Source: Thamnaconus septentrionalis
Lineage: Eukaryota > Chordata > Actinopteri > Tetraodontiformes > Monacanthidae
Length of the DNA: 64,000 nt
Assembly: GCA_009823395.1 (NCBI GenBank)
Contig: CM020506.1
Span: forward strand, 4,674,501 to 4,738,500
Direction: 5' to 3'
Under the pieces are notes generated by a model. That model was not told the DNA's origin, ran no database searches, and was given only the letters and a program-made list of their open reading frames with translations. Shown here one piece after another: positions 31,278 through 45,300 of the stretch; position 1 is the stretch's first letter, and each line of letters starts with the position of its first letter. Both the position numbers and the translations under genes were made by a program.

Positions 31278-31465
31278 AAGGGAATGGGGATGGGGAGGAG
31301 GACAATGGCGTCACGCCGTTATCTTCAGGTCTCTGAAAGACGAGCGGAGTGAGAGGAAGAAGAAGAAGAAGCCTGAAGACGACGGCCATAAATGTGATAA
31401 CAGCTGTAGGCTGTATAATCTGCACTGCTTTTCAGGGAAAGTGGGGAAGAAGCAGAAGAAGAAGA

Positions 31466-31511
<46 letters not shown>

Positions 31512-32651
31512 CGGCAACCTTTGCGTGTTTAAGTTCACGGCAGCGGCTTCTCGCTAGCAAAAAGCGGGGGAAAACAACAGATAAATGGGAGGGAGAGGAT
31601 TTACAAGATGGATGGATGAATGGATGAGTGGATGGCTGCTTGGATGGGCAGATAGAGACACAAACACGGAGGGAGAACAAACACGATGAGCTTCAGTTTG
31701 GTGCGGATAACGAGCTCCGGACCGGCGTCAAGTCGGATCTCCTCGGGGTCGTCAAGGGCAATAACATCGTCGGCCGCTTCAGAGGGAGATGAATTTTTTT
31801 TCCTGAAATTTTGAAGAGGGGAGGCGTAGGGGAAAGAAAAAAAAAAGAGAGAGAGAGAAAGCAGCCGGTAATGAAGCCGTGACGCGGCGCTCATCACTCA
31901 GGGCGCCACTCGACGAGCTGCCGGCTGCAGGATCGAGTGGTTCACCTTCAAAATGTGACAAATTCGGTGTCACATGCGTCTTGGCGGCGATAAGCCTGAT
32001 TTAGCGCCTCGCGGGCCGACCCGCCAAACCCCGCAGAGTAAATGTTCCGTCCCTTTTATCGGCGACCGCGACAACAGTTTGCTCATTATGTTTCCTGCCG
32101 CCGGAGTTTAGAGACGGACGCCCAAACAACAGATTCATTTTTCGCCGCTTGTCACTCGGGCCTCGCTTGTTTGGCTCCTTTGCTAAGCTGCAACAGTGGC
32201 GCACTGTGGATAACTAACCCCCCCTACTGGGCACCGAAGGGGAGGACGGCGCTCGAGTACATTCACCAATTCTCCAATTTATCCCTTTTGATGTGGCCAA
32301 CTGAAAATCAAAATAACAGCTTTCACCAAATTTACATTTTTATTCCCAAATCGTAAAAAAAAAAAAAGTTAAAGGCCCCACTGTTTGATGATGAATTAGG
32401 CTTCATGCTTTAAATGGATCGAGCGGCAGTAAATCAGGCCTTCACAACACACTGACCGCTTGTTTTTTTTTGCAGTTTGAAAAAAAATCTCATCCTCCCA
32501 CCAACATGTAAATCTCAGTTTTGAGAGACGCGGTTTTGCTAAGAAACCTCATTACCAACTACATGCACTGGGCCGTCCTGCAGCCATAAGAGGCTTAGAC
32601 TGCAGTACGGAACAGAACTTTTACATCATTTACTCCTTTCGGAGACACTCA
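29100..32651. other. Intergenic
   Basis: Contents: A-rich runs near 29212 and 29612, GC-rich 30280-30380, (GGA)n at 31230-31280 and (GA)n at 31473-31507. An 85-codon frame at 29305-29562 (+) resembles nothing recognised. AT-rich unique blocks such as 30500-30640 may be regulatory. Confidence 0.5.
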
Positions 32652-32952
32652 GAATTGCGCAAAACCTAAATATCACCAAACGCTGAAAATGCCGCGTTAT
32701 GTTTGGACGGAGGAGGAGACGGAATATTTTTTTTACAAGTAATCAAAGAGAAAAATCTAACAACCATTCTTGACAGCAAACAACCGTAAACAAGCAAAAA
32801 CAATTTGCTTTTGATTTTCTAAAATCTCATTCCTCGAATTGCGGTTTATGTACTACACACCATTTAATGGAAACACCTGCAAATCCCAATGGTACGTCGA
32901 AATTTTAGAAATATCGCTTTTATTTGGCCAAAAAGTACAAAGGAAACGCAGC
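32652..32952 (+). mobile_element. Same MITE-like family, copy 2 (5' truncated)
   Basis: It shares AATTGCGCAAAACC, the Myb-like VWTEEETEYF remnant (32701-32784, with KEKNLTTILDSKQ in another frame) and the right terminus GGAAACGCAGC. The left inverted repeat is missing. Confidence 0.6.
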
Positions 32953-35339
<2,387 letters not shown>

Positions 35340-35340
<1 letters not shown>

Positions 35341-36375
35341 TGGGGACTAAGATTAGCTCAGTTTAACTTAAAGGCAGGCTGTTAAACGGTTTATGGATCA
35401 TTCTGAGGCAGCCCTGCACTAATACATCAGAGGATGATGAACAGAGCAGCAGAACACGCTGATTAAGAAGAAGAAAACTGACTGAATCCAAAGCACAAGG
35501 CCGCAGGTTTCGACAGCTGGCGGGCGCCCACACACATTCGGTTTGTTTGTTGGTACTTTTCACGTCGTTTCCCCCCCGCCCATATTTTCGCTAGTACAAG
35601 GTTGTCTGTCTGCTGTGCTCGGACTTTTATTTTAAAAAACAAGACCGCGACCACAAGGACAGAAGTAACAAATAAAAAGAAGAAGGATTAAAAGTGATCG
35701 ATAAAAGAGCAAACTATCCAAATTTAACATCGCCTACCTGCAGCTGTGGCTTCAGCAAACACAGGATTCTTCCGTTTGACCCCAACGAGGTCACACTGTC
35801 TGAGAGGCCAGAAGAAGACGGTCTTCTTCTGACGCGTGGATCTCGACTGCTCCCTGGTGGACGTACGGTGTAATGACAGGTGTTTTTTTGCGCTTAAGTT
35901 CGTCTCTGTACCTCCAGGAACTGTATTGTTTCATGCAAGTTTATTTACCTGCCTGGTTTTATCAGAGTAAATGATTTTAAAAGGCTAACAGTTACATTTG
36001 GAACAATAGAATCACACTTGAAAATTTACCACCTACAAGTTGTAACCCTGCAAATTGTGTGGAACTTACGAACATAAAAGCTTACGCAAATGTGATTTAG
36101 AAAGAATTTCTTTAAAAATGACTTGTTGACCTCGGACTATTTCATTCATTTGTCATTTTGTGGTGTTTTCAGAGGAAACCTATATTCCCCTTCCTTATTC
36201 TACGAAATCCACCATTTATGCACCAACCAAGCTGTGACATTGGAAAAGCTGTTGGAGTTTCGGCTCTTCAAGACAGGGTAGACCTTGGCCTCAAGGCTCT
36301 CCATTTCACACTCGTGTTTAGAAATTGCTTGTAAATGATAAAAAAAAAAACCACTATAATTTCAGAGAGGTTGCT

Positions 36376-36419
<44 letters not shown>

Positions 36420-36530
36420 GGCTGTATCCACAAAGAAGACACTGAGAGCCACTGGCTGGATTCTGGTACAACGTTTTATATTTTCAATAAAATCAGAACC
36501 ACCTTTCCCTGTGTAGTTTTGCTCTGCGGG
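35340..36530. other. Intergenic
   Basis: Unique AT-rich DNA with (CA)19 at 36379-36417. No gene is recognised. Confidence 0.5.
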
Positions 36531-36544
36531 GCGCCCTCTAGTGG
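36531..36544 (-). promoter_or_regulatory. CTCF-like motif
   Basis: Read on the minus strand the site is CCACTAGAGGGCGC, a full match to the CTCF core. It lies between the noncoding region and tfeb. Confidence 0.5.
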
Positions 36545-36720
36545 AAGGGCAGAGGAGGCCCAAGCAGCTCTTTGGAGTGTTGGCTGGGTGACGGTGTGAC
36601 AACGGTGGATCTGTGGCTGGTCGGGAGAAGGCACGGCGCCAGTGGCCGGACAGACGGAGGGCAAGGCAGGCTCGGTGTGATGGAACATCAAGTCCAATCT
36701 CTTACACTACAGGCGAGGGG

Positions 36721-36735
36721 TGTGCAGGGGGCGCT
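36721..36735 (+). promoter_or_regulatory. CTCF-like motif, opposite orientation
   Basis: The plus strand reads TGTGCAGGGGGCGCT, matching the CAGGGGGCGCT core but not the leading CC. It is divergent to the site 190 bp away. Confidence 0.4.
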
Positions 36736-37485
36736 AACCCTGGCCTGCATTAGTCTGACCAGAACCACTGATAAAGCTTTACATTCACAAAGTAAGTTAT
36801 TTGAATTCAATCATAGAGTCATTTTCAATCAATGTCCCACAATTTAAAAGGAGAAAAAAAACCCCAATCATATAAAAATGGCATCAAAATGTACATAAAC
36901 TCTTTAAAATCTCTCTATTGAAATATGGAGGTTCACAAACAGCTTCCTGTTCCGGTCGCACAGCTAAGATGCCTTCATAGTGTGCTCACAGAAAATGGCT
37001 CTGAGACAAAAAGGCAGGGATGGGTGTTTGTTTTTTTGTCTTTTTTGCTTTTCTAAATAGAGCTGAAACTAAAATGACAAATACAAATAAAATACACTTA
37101 GGTGGCTTAGTGGCATAAAACATTGGGAATAAATCTTATTTCATAATTCTTCCATGTACAAAGTCAAAACAATATAATATAGTTTCCAGTGCTTTGGGGG
37201 ATAAAATAAACTAACTATATATAATAGAGGAAGAAAAAAAAACAATAACCACTTTTTGAAAATCATAAACAACAATAGCAACAACCAAAAAAAAAATCAC
37301 GATCAATAATGTTTTTCTACCTTCATCAGTACTGATCATTAACTATATTACACCAAAGCGAGCCGGAGGTTTGAGCAGAGCAGAGACTCCTGAACGCCGC
37401 TGGAGTCGCGCCTCTGCGGCTTCGTCTGACTCTGATTCTGAAGAGGAGAACGAGCTGCGACACTGGAGGACTAAAGTTAAAAGCC
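36736..37485. other. AT-rich noncoding DNA, possible distal 3' UTR
   Basis: Low-GC sequence with ATTTA-like and A-rich stretches. A small CpG-rich open patch at 37345-37485 encodes a Ser/Glu-rich segment (SDSDSEEENE) on the plus strand but matches no known protein. Confidence 0.35.
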
Positions 37486-37560
37486 GAGGGAGCGTGCACA
37501 CACTCGAGGGAGCGTGCACACACTCGAGGGAGCGTGCACACACTCGAGGGAGTGTGCACG
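37486..37560. repeat. Minisatellite, 20-bp unit x 3.75
   Basis: The unit gagggagcgtgcacacactc repeats at 37486, 37506 and 37526, with a partial fourth copy carrying one substitution. Confidence 0.93.
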
Positions 37561-38516
37561 GTTAGGAAGTAGGCGATGGCGGTAGGAGAACATCTTGGTC
37601 TCCTCGCCAGTGACACTGGCTGGCTGGCGCGGAGGGCAAAGTGGAGAATTTACAGGCATAGTCGAAGTGGACGGCGAGTCTGAAAGCCGCCCGCTGGAGG
37701 CCTCTGACTTATAAAATAAAAAAAATAAAAAAATAAAAAAAAACAGGCGGTGGAAGAGCACCAGTTGCTGCGAGGAATCATCAGCGAGGGCTCGACCGGC
37801 CCTGACACGGTTCCGCTTGATATCTGCTCGGGCTTAAAAATAGTCGCGCTGGCGTATCGCGTTACAGTACCTATCTGCCCCCAGGGCTTAACCCTCCCCG
37901 CCCAACCCGACCCAGGCCTCTGACCGGCAAAATTTGAACGACTTTTCCAGGAAGGCGAATTGCTTGTCCCCAGCTCCTCAGAGGAGTCAACTCACTTTAC
38001 TGTGTCTTCTTTGGGACAAGGCCATGACTGTGTCGAATGCGAAACACGTCGGGAGGGGCGGAGGTGGGGGGAGGGGAGGTGGGACGGGGCGGGATAGCTG
38101 GTCAGTTTACAGTGGAGCCGATTCAAACAAGAGAGGGGAAAAAAGAAGAAGAAGGAACTGATGGTGAAAGGCTTTATGGAGGGTGAAGCGAACACCTCCA
38201 GTGACTCGTTTTAGCTCAGCAGGCTGTTGAATAAACAAAACTGTGGGTTGATAACAGATTGAGGGAAAAAGAAGGCTGGACTGCATCCGTGTTGAGGAGT
38301 CGGGAAAAAGAAAAAAGGAAAAAAAACGCACATGCAGGACCAGAAAAGCTGTTTCCTATTCACTCTCTATTAATCTCACTGTGGCTGAAGGAAGTGGAAA
38401 CGACTCGCCTGCCGTCTGCAATTTGCTGCGTCTTTCACTTCTAACGTGATCATCCCAGTCTAATTGACCGCCCGCCTTCATATTTTCGTCCCTTATTCCA
38501 GTTTGGACTCACAGCC

Positions 38517-38520
<4 letters not shown>
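37561..38520. other. Intergenic between the minisatellite and the tfeb 3' end
   Basis: Unique sequence with an A-rich run at 37710-37744 and G-rich 38050-38095. No exon is recognised. Confidence 0.5.
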
Positions 38521-38552
<32 letters not shown>

Positions 38553-38556
38553 ATTT

Positions 38557-39078
38557 TTTATTTTTTGGAAAATGAGTTTGCACAGCGGCGAGGACTCCCG
38601 ACCTGGCAGTGTCCCTTCACCCCTCGTAAAAGGCTCAGTGCGTCGGGCAAAGTTTCCTGCTGCTGCCGCTCAGTTTTACACCCCACCCCTGAAGGCACTT
38701 TGTGGTTTTGTTTGTGAGAAATGTTTGACATTTGGTGTGCGTGTGTGTGTTTGCGCCGTCACGGGGAGTTAAATGCAGCAAGAAGGTCGTTTCTGTTTTT
38801 TTTTGTCTTTTTAAAGTTACCTGTCTGTGTTTAAAGTATGTTGTGTGTCTGTGGTGCGTGTCGCCTGACGTGCTGCTTCCTGGCTGATTCCTGTTCTGAG
38901 GTACGTGCTGTAAAATGTGTCGCCCTGTGCTGATGTACACTCAAGCCGTTTCGCATTTTTGACTAAAAATTTTACCACCTCCACCCCAACCTCCCGAACC
39001 GTACCGCAACCTTTCAGAAACCCGTGTTTGAGCGATGTAACGCGCGCGTGTACGTGTGTGCGTGTGTTTGCGTTGCGT
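38557..39078 (-). other. tfeb: Probable tfeb 3' UTR with candidate polyA signal
   Basis: Non-coding sequence after the stop. The first clear AATAAA on the minus strand is at 38562-38557, followed by an A-rich run (A28, plus-strand T28 at 38521-38548). The true end could lie further on, because AT-rich sequence continues to about 36780. Confidence 0.4.
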
Positions 39079-39651
39079 CTACAATATGTCTCCGTCCTCT
39101 ATGCTGAAGCTGGACCTGCGGCTGGAGTCGACCGAGGCCTCGGGGGACATGGCGGACAGCAGCGGGTCTCCGCCCATCGGGGACAGGGGCTCGTCCAACA
39201 GGAAGCCCAGCTCGCCCCTCTTAACATGGAGGTCCAGTCCGCTCAGGTCCCCCAGGCCGGACATCCCATCCGAGAAGCTGGGGATCCCGTCGGAAAAGTC
39301 CAGCGACGGGGCAAAGTCAAAGGGCTGGGAGCTGCCCACCGAGGGGTACTGGATGGGCGGCTGGGCCTGCAGGTGGGGCGGCAGCGGCGGCAGCTGCCTG
39401 TGCTGAGGGTGCGGCGGCCCCTGCTGGTGCAGGTGGCCCTGCGGCAGGAAGTGATGCTGGGGGCCCGGTGCGTGAGGCTGGCTCTGGGGTATGTGCTGCA
39501 TCTGGTGGTGGTGGGCCTGCGGCCCCGGGTGGGAGAGGTTCTCCTCCGGGCTGGTCTCGTGCTTGATGTAGGAACCCATCAGGTCGCCCGGGTTGAGGCC
39601 CGACGGGGAGTTATTGTGGAGGCCGTGCAAGCGGGCCTGCATCTCCAGCTC
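39079..39651 (-). CDS. tfeb: tfeb last coding exon (zipper end, regulatory C-terminus)
   Basis: It encodes 190 residues from [11 protein letters not shown] to the TAG stop. A SUMO-type site (IKHETSPEE) is followed by a His/Gln/Pro-rich stretch at about residues 372-433 that is much longer and more His-rich than in human TFEB. Then come a conserved LDL/FLLD helix and the C-terminal [14 protein letters not shown], a serine cluster phosphorylated in mammals. The coding sequence is GC-rich and produces a long spurious antisense frame. Confidence 0.94.
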   Translation of the reverse strand, partial: ELEMQARLHGLHNNSPSGLNPGDLMGSYIKHETSPEENLSHPGPQAHHHQMQHIPQSQPHAPGPQHHFLPQGHLHQQGPPHPQHRQLPPLPPHLQAQPPIQYPSVGSSQPFDFAPSLDFSDGIPSFSDGMSGLGDLSGLDLHVKRGELGFLLDEPLSPMGGDPLLSAMSPEASVDSSRRSSFSIEDGDIL

Positions 39652-40301
39652 CTGGGGAATGAAGGACGAGAACAGCAGACAGAGGCAAGGTCACACAAAG
39701 GTCACTTTCTGCACGGGTAGCTGAGAACTTAGCCGTCTTTGAATTTTCAACATTTGTGAATTTTGAATGTGGTGACTTTTGCAAGGCATGGCCCCCTGCA
39801 ATCCACAAACCCTGAGTGCAGCAGAAGAGTAAATAGATTTTTTTTTTTAATTCTAACAAATTTCTTCCAAAAGTTAGATTTTTGTGTGCGTGTGTGTTAC
39901 CTGGATGCGTAGCAACAGCTGCTTGTTGGCCATCTCCATCCGTTTAAAGTTGTTTTCCACCTCTCTGGTTCTCTGGACGTCTTTCTGCATGCGTTTGATG
40001 TACTCCACGGACGCCCGCAATATAGTGCCTTTGTTCCAGCGCACATCGCTGCAGACACGATGAAGAAAAAAAATTACAAACAGGCAACTTCAGAGAGCGT
40101 TCGGAGGAGGGCCAGAGGAGAAGACACTCACAGGTCGTTGGTTTTGGGGATCATGGTTCCCAGTTCCTTGATGCGATCGTTGATGTTGAATCTCCTCCTC
40201 CTTTCGACTTTGTGGGAGAAAAGAAAAGGGCAAAAAGACAAAACAGAACTCGTTTAAAAAGCTGCTCGTTGCCTCTGCAGCGACAGGAGAGAGAAGTGCG
40301 C

Positions 40302-40338
<37 letters not shown>

Positions 40339-40485
40339 TCACAGACAATTAAACTTGGGTGCCAGGACAGCAGAAATGATCAGGTTAACCATCCACTAAC
40401 TGTGTCAGCTAAATAGGTGCAAGGCTGCAAAAGACGAAAGGATCGCAGTGTGCACGTATAAGTTTAGGCGTGCACACGTATATGT

Positions 40486-40516
<31 letters not shown>

Positions 40517-42006
40517 CAGACGGTGAAGCACTTACTCAGATTGTGGTTGTCTTTCTTCTGTCTCTCCTTGGCCATCGCACGGGCTTCTGCATCATTGCAA
40601 AAACAACAAGTGATTAACTTGAGGGCTGAGAGCTGGTCGGGTCTTCAAGTCTTCATAGGTACTATACAGTTCTTCCTCCCCCTACCTCCCCACCACCCCG
40701 AGGCAGGAACTCTCTATTACACGGTGAAGTGAAGTGATGTCTGGGTGGAATTTCACGCCATGTGTGTAAAACTGTGAGTTCCGCACCTGTGAGCTCCCTT
40801 TTGATGCTGAGGTTGGCAGGACAGGAGTTGCTGGTCATGGTGATGCCTGGTCCCTTCATCCCAGGGCCTGTGTACACGTCTAAGTGACTGCTGGACAGCG
40901 GGAGCTGTAAAACAGAGGAACGTCAGAGCGTCAGTGAAACTCTGCAAAAAACACGTTGAGAACAAGTCGGGCCGAAACAATCACACTTTGCTGCAATGGA
41001 CCGATCCCAGGACGGAGCAGGCGACGGAAACTCACCGCGAAGCTGCTCTAGAAGCTCCAGGCAGAGAGGGAAACAAGAAGACTGTCACCAGACCGTCGCA
41101 CGTAAAACACCCCCGAGATGCCTGTTTAATGACGGTTTAAGCGCCAGTCTCCCAAATAAAAGTTAAAAAGTAGTCAGGATGTACGAGTAATGCACAATCA
41201 AGCTCCAGTCACACCGCTGTTAAATCCACATTATTCTCATTATTCTCAGAGTTTTCAGTTCACCCTCATCGGCAGCCTCGTAAACCTTCGCGCCGAGAGT
41301 CACTGTAAAAGTCCTGATAAGGGGACGTAATAATGCAATAACATCACACCTAGAGAGAGCCTGCCAAACACACAGCAATGATTAACAGTAATCCAATCGG
41401 CCTTATCGCTCTTTACGGCTGCTGCCCACTGTCTTCTGCAGCACTGTCTTCACGCAGCTCTCCTAAAACTGCTGCACTTTAGACGTTGCACAACGGCGGC
41501 AGCTCGGTTTCTGCCACCGCCACCGACTCCTAATGACTCGATTTGCTTTTTAATTGTAACGTGGCTGGAATGCGCGGGGGCCTTTTTCCCTTTTCCCTCA
41601 TTACCACGCGTGTCCTACTCCGCGAGGGGAGGTCAAATGTGGCACCACTAATTGAGTGCCTGACAGATAAAGGACCTTAAAAGCGGAGATACCTTATCTG
41701 CTGGCTACTGCTCAAGCTGTGAAATCAAACACGCTCGCGCTCATAAACGCACACGTAAACACTCTAGAAGCTCACGTCCGCACGCACTCGATGTATATTC
41801 AGTGGAATCGCCAAGACCCCCGCTGAGGCATCGGCATCGTCATCGTCCCGCTATTTCCCCCTTTTTTCACTAAACTCTAAATCCCAGGATGCCTCTGCCA
41901 TCCTCTGAACCCAGTGAGCGAGTCTCACCTTCTGCATGGGGCCGCGTTCCGACAAGAAGGTCCAAGCGGAGGAACAAGACTTAGCATGGCTCAGTGGAAC
42001 CATCCG

Positions 42007-42050
<44 letters not shown>

Positions 42051-42353
42051 CAAACTGCTCACTTGTGCCTGGTATTCAGTGGTGCTTTTACTAAACTTTG
42101 AGATTCCATGAATTCCTTGGAGTTTGCCACTTTAATCCACATCAGGATTAGGCAGGTGAGTTTTCACTCGCCAGGCTGTCAGTTTAAAATACAACTCGCA
42201 ACTTTTGTTTCCAGCGTTTTTCTTTTTTTCTTTGAAGAAATAATATGAATAGCAAAAAAATGAAACACTTTTTAAATCGTTGCTTTGATCGCTCCACACG
42301 CTGTCCCCTCCTCCCGTCCAATCAATGGGCTAATCTAATCAATAGCACTGATG

Positions 42354-42391
<38 letters not shown>

Positions 42392-45300
42392 ACAGTGCCA
42401 ATGATCAACCCAATCAACCCAAGAAGACAGTTTAAGATAAAACTCAAGGAGGTCATTTGAGTTTCCAAGCACTCACGTTTGCCTGCAAACAAATACACAC
42501 AAGCAAATGTAAAAATATATACAGCAGTGAGCCAGTAAACCGGTAAAAAGACACTTGACCACTCAGTGAGCTCAGCCCGCACAAGTGGAGGCTTGCTAAT
42601 GCTGACACTACTCTGGTACAAACCTGAAAATGAGCTCTAAACATCGATCCAGACGTGCAGGAATTCTAACGCCGCTCCAACGGATGAAGAGCTTCTCCAC
42701 TGTCCCCACCCTCGTCCCATTCCCAGCTTATAATCAGTGACGTGCGGCTGGGAGTTAAGAGCGGTCACCGCATCCGTCACAACTGAGCTTCACTCAAAAA
42801 AAAAAATGAAAATAAAATAAAACAAGCTGGGACTCCTACAAAACTACAACGCAATAAAGATAATAATTTAAAACAACGACCCGATGATGATGCGTCGGCG
42901 TCTTACCAGCTGAATTTGTTCTCCTTCGATAACTTCCACTATCGCATACGTCTTATTCATCTCCTTCATCCTCTACTCCTCTCGCTGGGCCAGTGCTCCT
43001 TCCTGTTGTCAGCACACGCAGCTCTCAGCCAACCTCGTCCCGTCAGACTGACTTCGGCCGCACTGATCCCTGCTTTCTTCTAGCGCCGGCGCTCCCCACC
43101 AAACAAGAGTGAACTTTCCCCTGACTGGACTTTCAGCCTGTTTTCCCCTTTGCACAAATTGCCCTCATCCCTCTTTCCCTCCCCCACTCCCCCCTCCTTT
43201 ACCTCCCGCCTCCCCCGCCCCCTCCCTGTCCTCCTCTCCACCCCCTCTCTCCACTCCACAAATGTCTTGTAAACAAGTTGAACTCTAACTGCCGCTAGTT
43301 TAATTGTTAATTTTCTCGGTTGCTTCCCGCGAGCACAAAGCTCTGCACAGTCCTCTGATGCCTTCGCTGCGGTTTTTTAACTGTGCACAGCTCGGGCCTT
43401 GCTATGGAATGTTTAGTGTTTAAGTCAATTATACACTTCAGCATGAGTGTGTGTGTGAGTATGTGTGCTTGTGTGAATGCTTGCACAGATGGGTGCATGA
43501 AGGCAGAACATGGCTCCTCCTGAAAGGGAACGGACCGTCAGCCCAGCAATCAGGCTGAAGGTTTTAAAGTATCTCGTTTTCCCTGCGAAACCTCCATCGC
43601 TGTGGTTTGGTTTGACTGAGATCCGCGCAAAAAGCACACACGCACGTTCCCTTTAAAGAGAACATCTGTACCAACAGACAGCAGTGTGGGAAGAGCCACC
43701 AGCCGAGTCCCTACAACTTGGCATGTCCAGTCCTATGACTGGGATCTAGATATAGCCTGTTGTCAGCAAGGGCTTCAAATAACTAGATTCCATCGCATTA
43801 ACTACTGTACATTAAACAAAGCCAGGATTTGGGCACGTAGCCAAAAAAACATATATATATATATATATTACTGTGATATCCAGACCGTCAGCACACTGTC
43901 TGCAGGTTATCTCAGAGTGTGTGTGACCCAGTAGCTCAATAACTGCTTTGCCACTGGAGCTAACGGGCCTCCTGCTCACAGTTAATCCCCACTGATCTTA
44001 ATCTCGAAGCCGACGGCAACCGGTGGAGCCCACTTTCGAAAACCCAAAGACGCGGTACGGGAGTCATTTCCAGCGGCTCCGCCGAGGAGCGTGGATGCGT
44101 GCTGATGACATCATCAACTGTCCATAAACAACATCCTTAAAAAAACAAGCCTGCCTTCGCCCTCATTGGTGGTTTACCCACCTCGCAATCAACCCTCAGT
44201 GGCCAAATACCAGCTGGCTAATTCAAGCTCGTCGCTTAACACATATTACTGTGTGCATATTATCATTCTTTTAATATTTGTGTGGGCCACAAAAAATAAT
44301 CGTGCAATATCAGGATACCCTTCAAATATACTTGCACTCGAAAAAAGAAAGACTTGGCAGAGACTTACTGTGTTTGGCATCTGCACGGGGTCAATGTACC
44401 TCTGGAGGTCATCGTAGTTGGACTGCATGCTGATGATGTTATCTATGACCTCATCCATCTTCAAAAAAAAAGCCAAACAAACAAACGAAAACGCCGGAGA
44501 AGAGGGTTAGTTGCATCGCACACGACGAGTTTACACACTGAACTTCATCACAAGGACCAACAGTGAGGCACCTGGCAGCTGACGGCACGCATGCTCTCCG
44601 TGTCAACTCCCTTGAAGACGCACAAACTGTTAAACATGACCGCCGCTACAGGAGGCTAGACAGAAAGGTTTTCTTTTTGTTGCTGCTGCTTTTTTGCTTC
44701 TTTGCAGCCAATAGACTGGCAGCACCAACGGTCAAGAACTGCGGCAGAGTGGAGAAGTGCCGGTCGAAGTCTGCAGGGTTCAAAGGCCTCGCATTTACTG
44801 TTTCCGTCTCCACTGTCATTACTCCTGCAAGGCCATAATGGGGCATTTAAATTCCAATATAAGCCAATCTTGGCTGTCGCAAGTTAGTCAACACGTCCGC
44901 ACGCTCGCTTGCCCTGCGCACGACACCTGCGCTTTTACAGCAGCCCAGACTGTATAAACCCTGCTCCTGCCTACCCAGGGCCAATTAAATCATTATGATG
45001 CTTTCATAAAATGAGTAGATAATGTCACTTAGCTGGTAATGTTTAATCCTCATAATTTTATATAGGAGCGTAATCAAGTCATAGTGTTTTATGGTTATTT
45101 GGCGAATCTGGTGCCTGTAAACTGAACTTGTGAGGGGGAAGCAACCGGAGCAGGGATTAACGTTCACAGGTTTGTTAAGGCAAGCTAACAGGCGGGCCGC
45201 CCACCTCCTTCTCCTGGCTGGAGCCGATGTTGAGCATGGCCATGGGGCTGTTGGGGGCGCTGTTGCCGGACATGAGCTGCTCCGTGCGGACGTGCGGGGA

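Larger units (their letters stand above)
40905..44368 (-). other. tfeb: tfeb intron 6
   Basis: This is the largest visible internal intron (3464 bp). Besides the candidate first exon it holds (CA)n at 42010-42049 and 42359-42386 and a short (TA)n near 43852. Elsewhere the sequence is unique, with no further coding exon seen. Confidence 0.8.

Noticed and set aside
37486..37560. CRISPR-like regular repeat
   Set aside because: The units are directly contiguous without spacers, in eukaryotic DNA. It is a minisatellite.
38917..39720. 267-codon plus-strand frame
   Set aside because: It lies antisense to the GC-rich last tfeb exon, which is clearly the real coding strand. It has no family resemblance.
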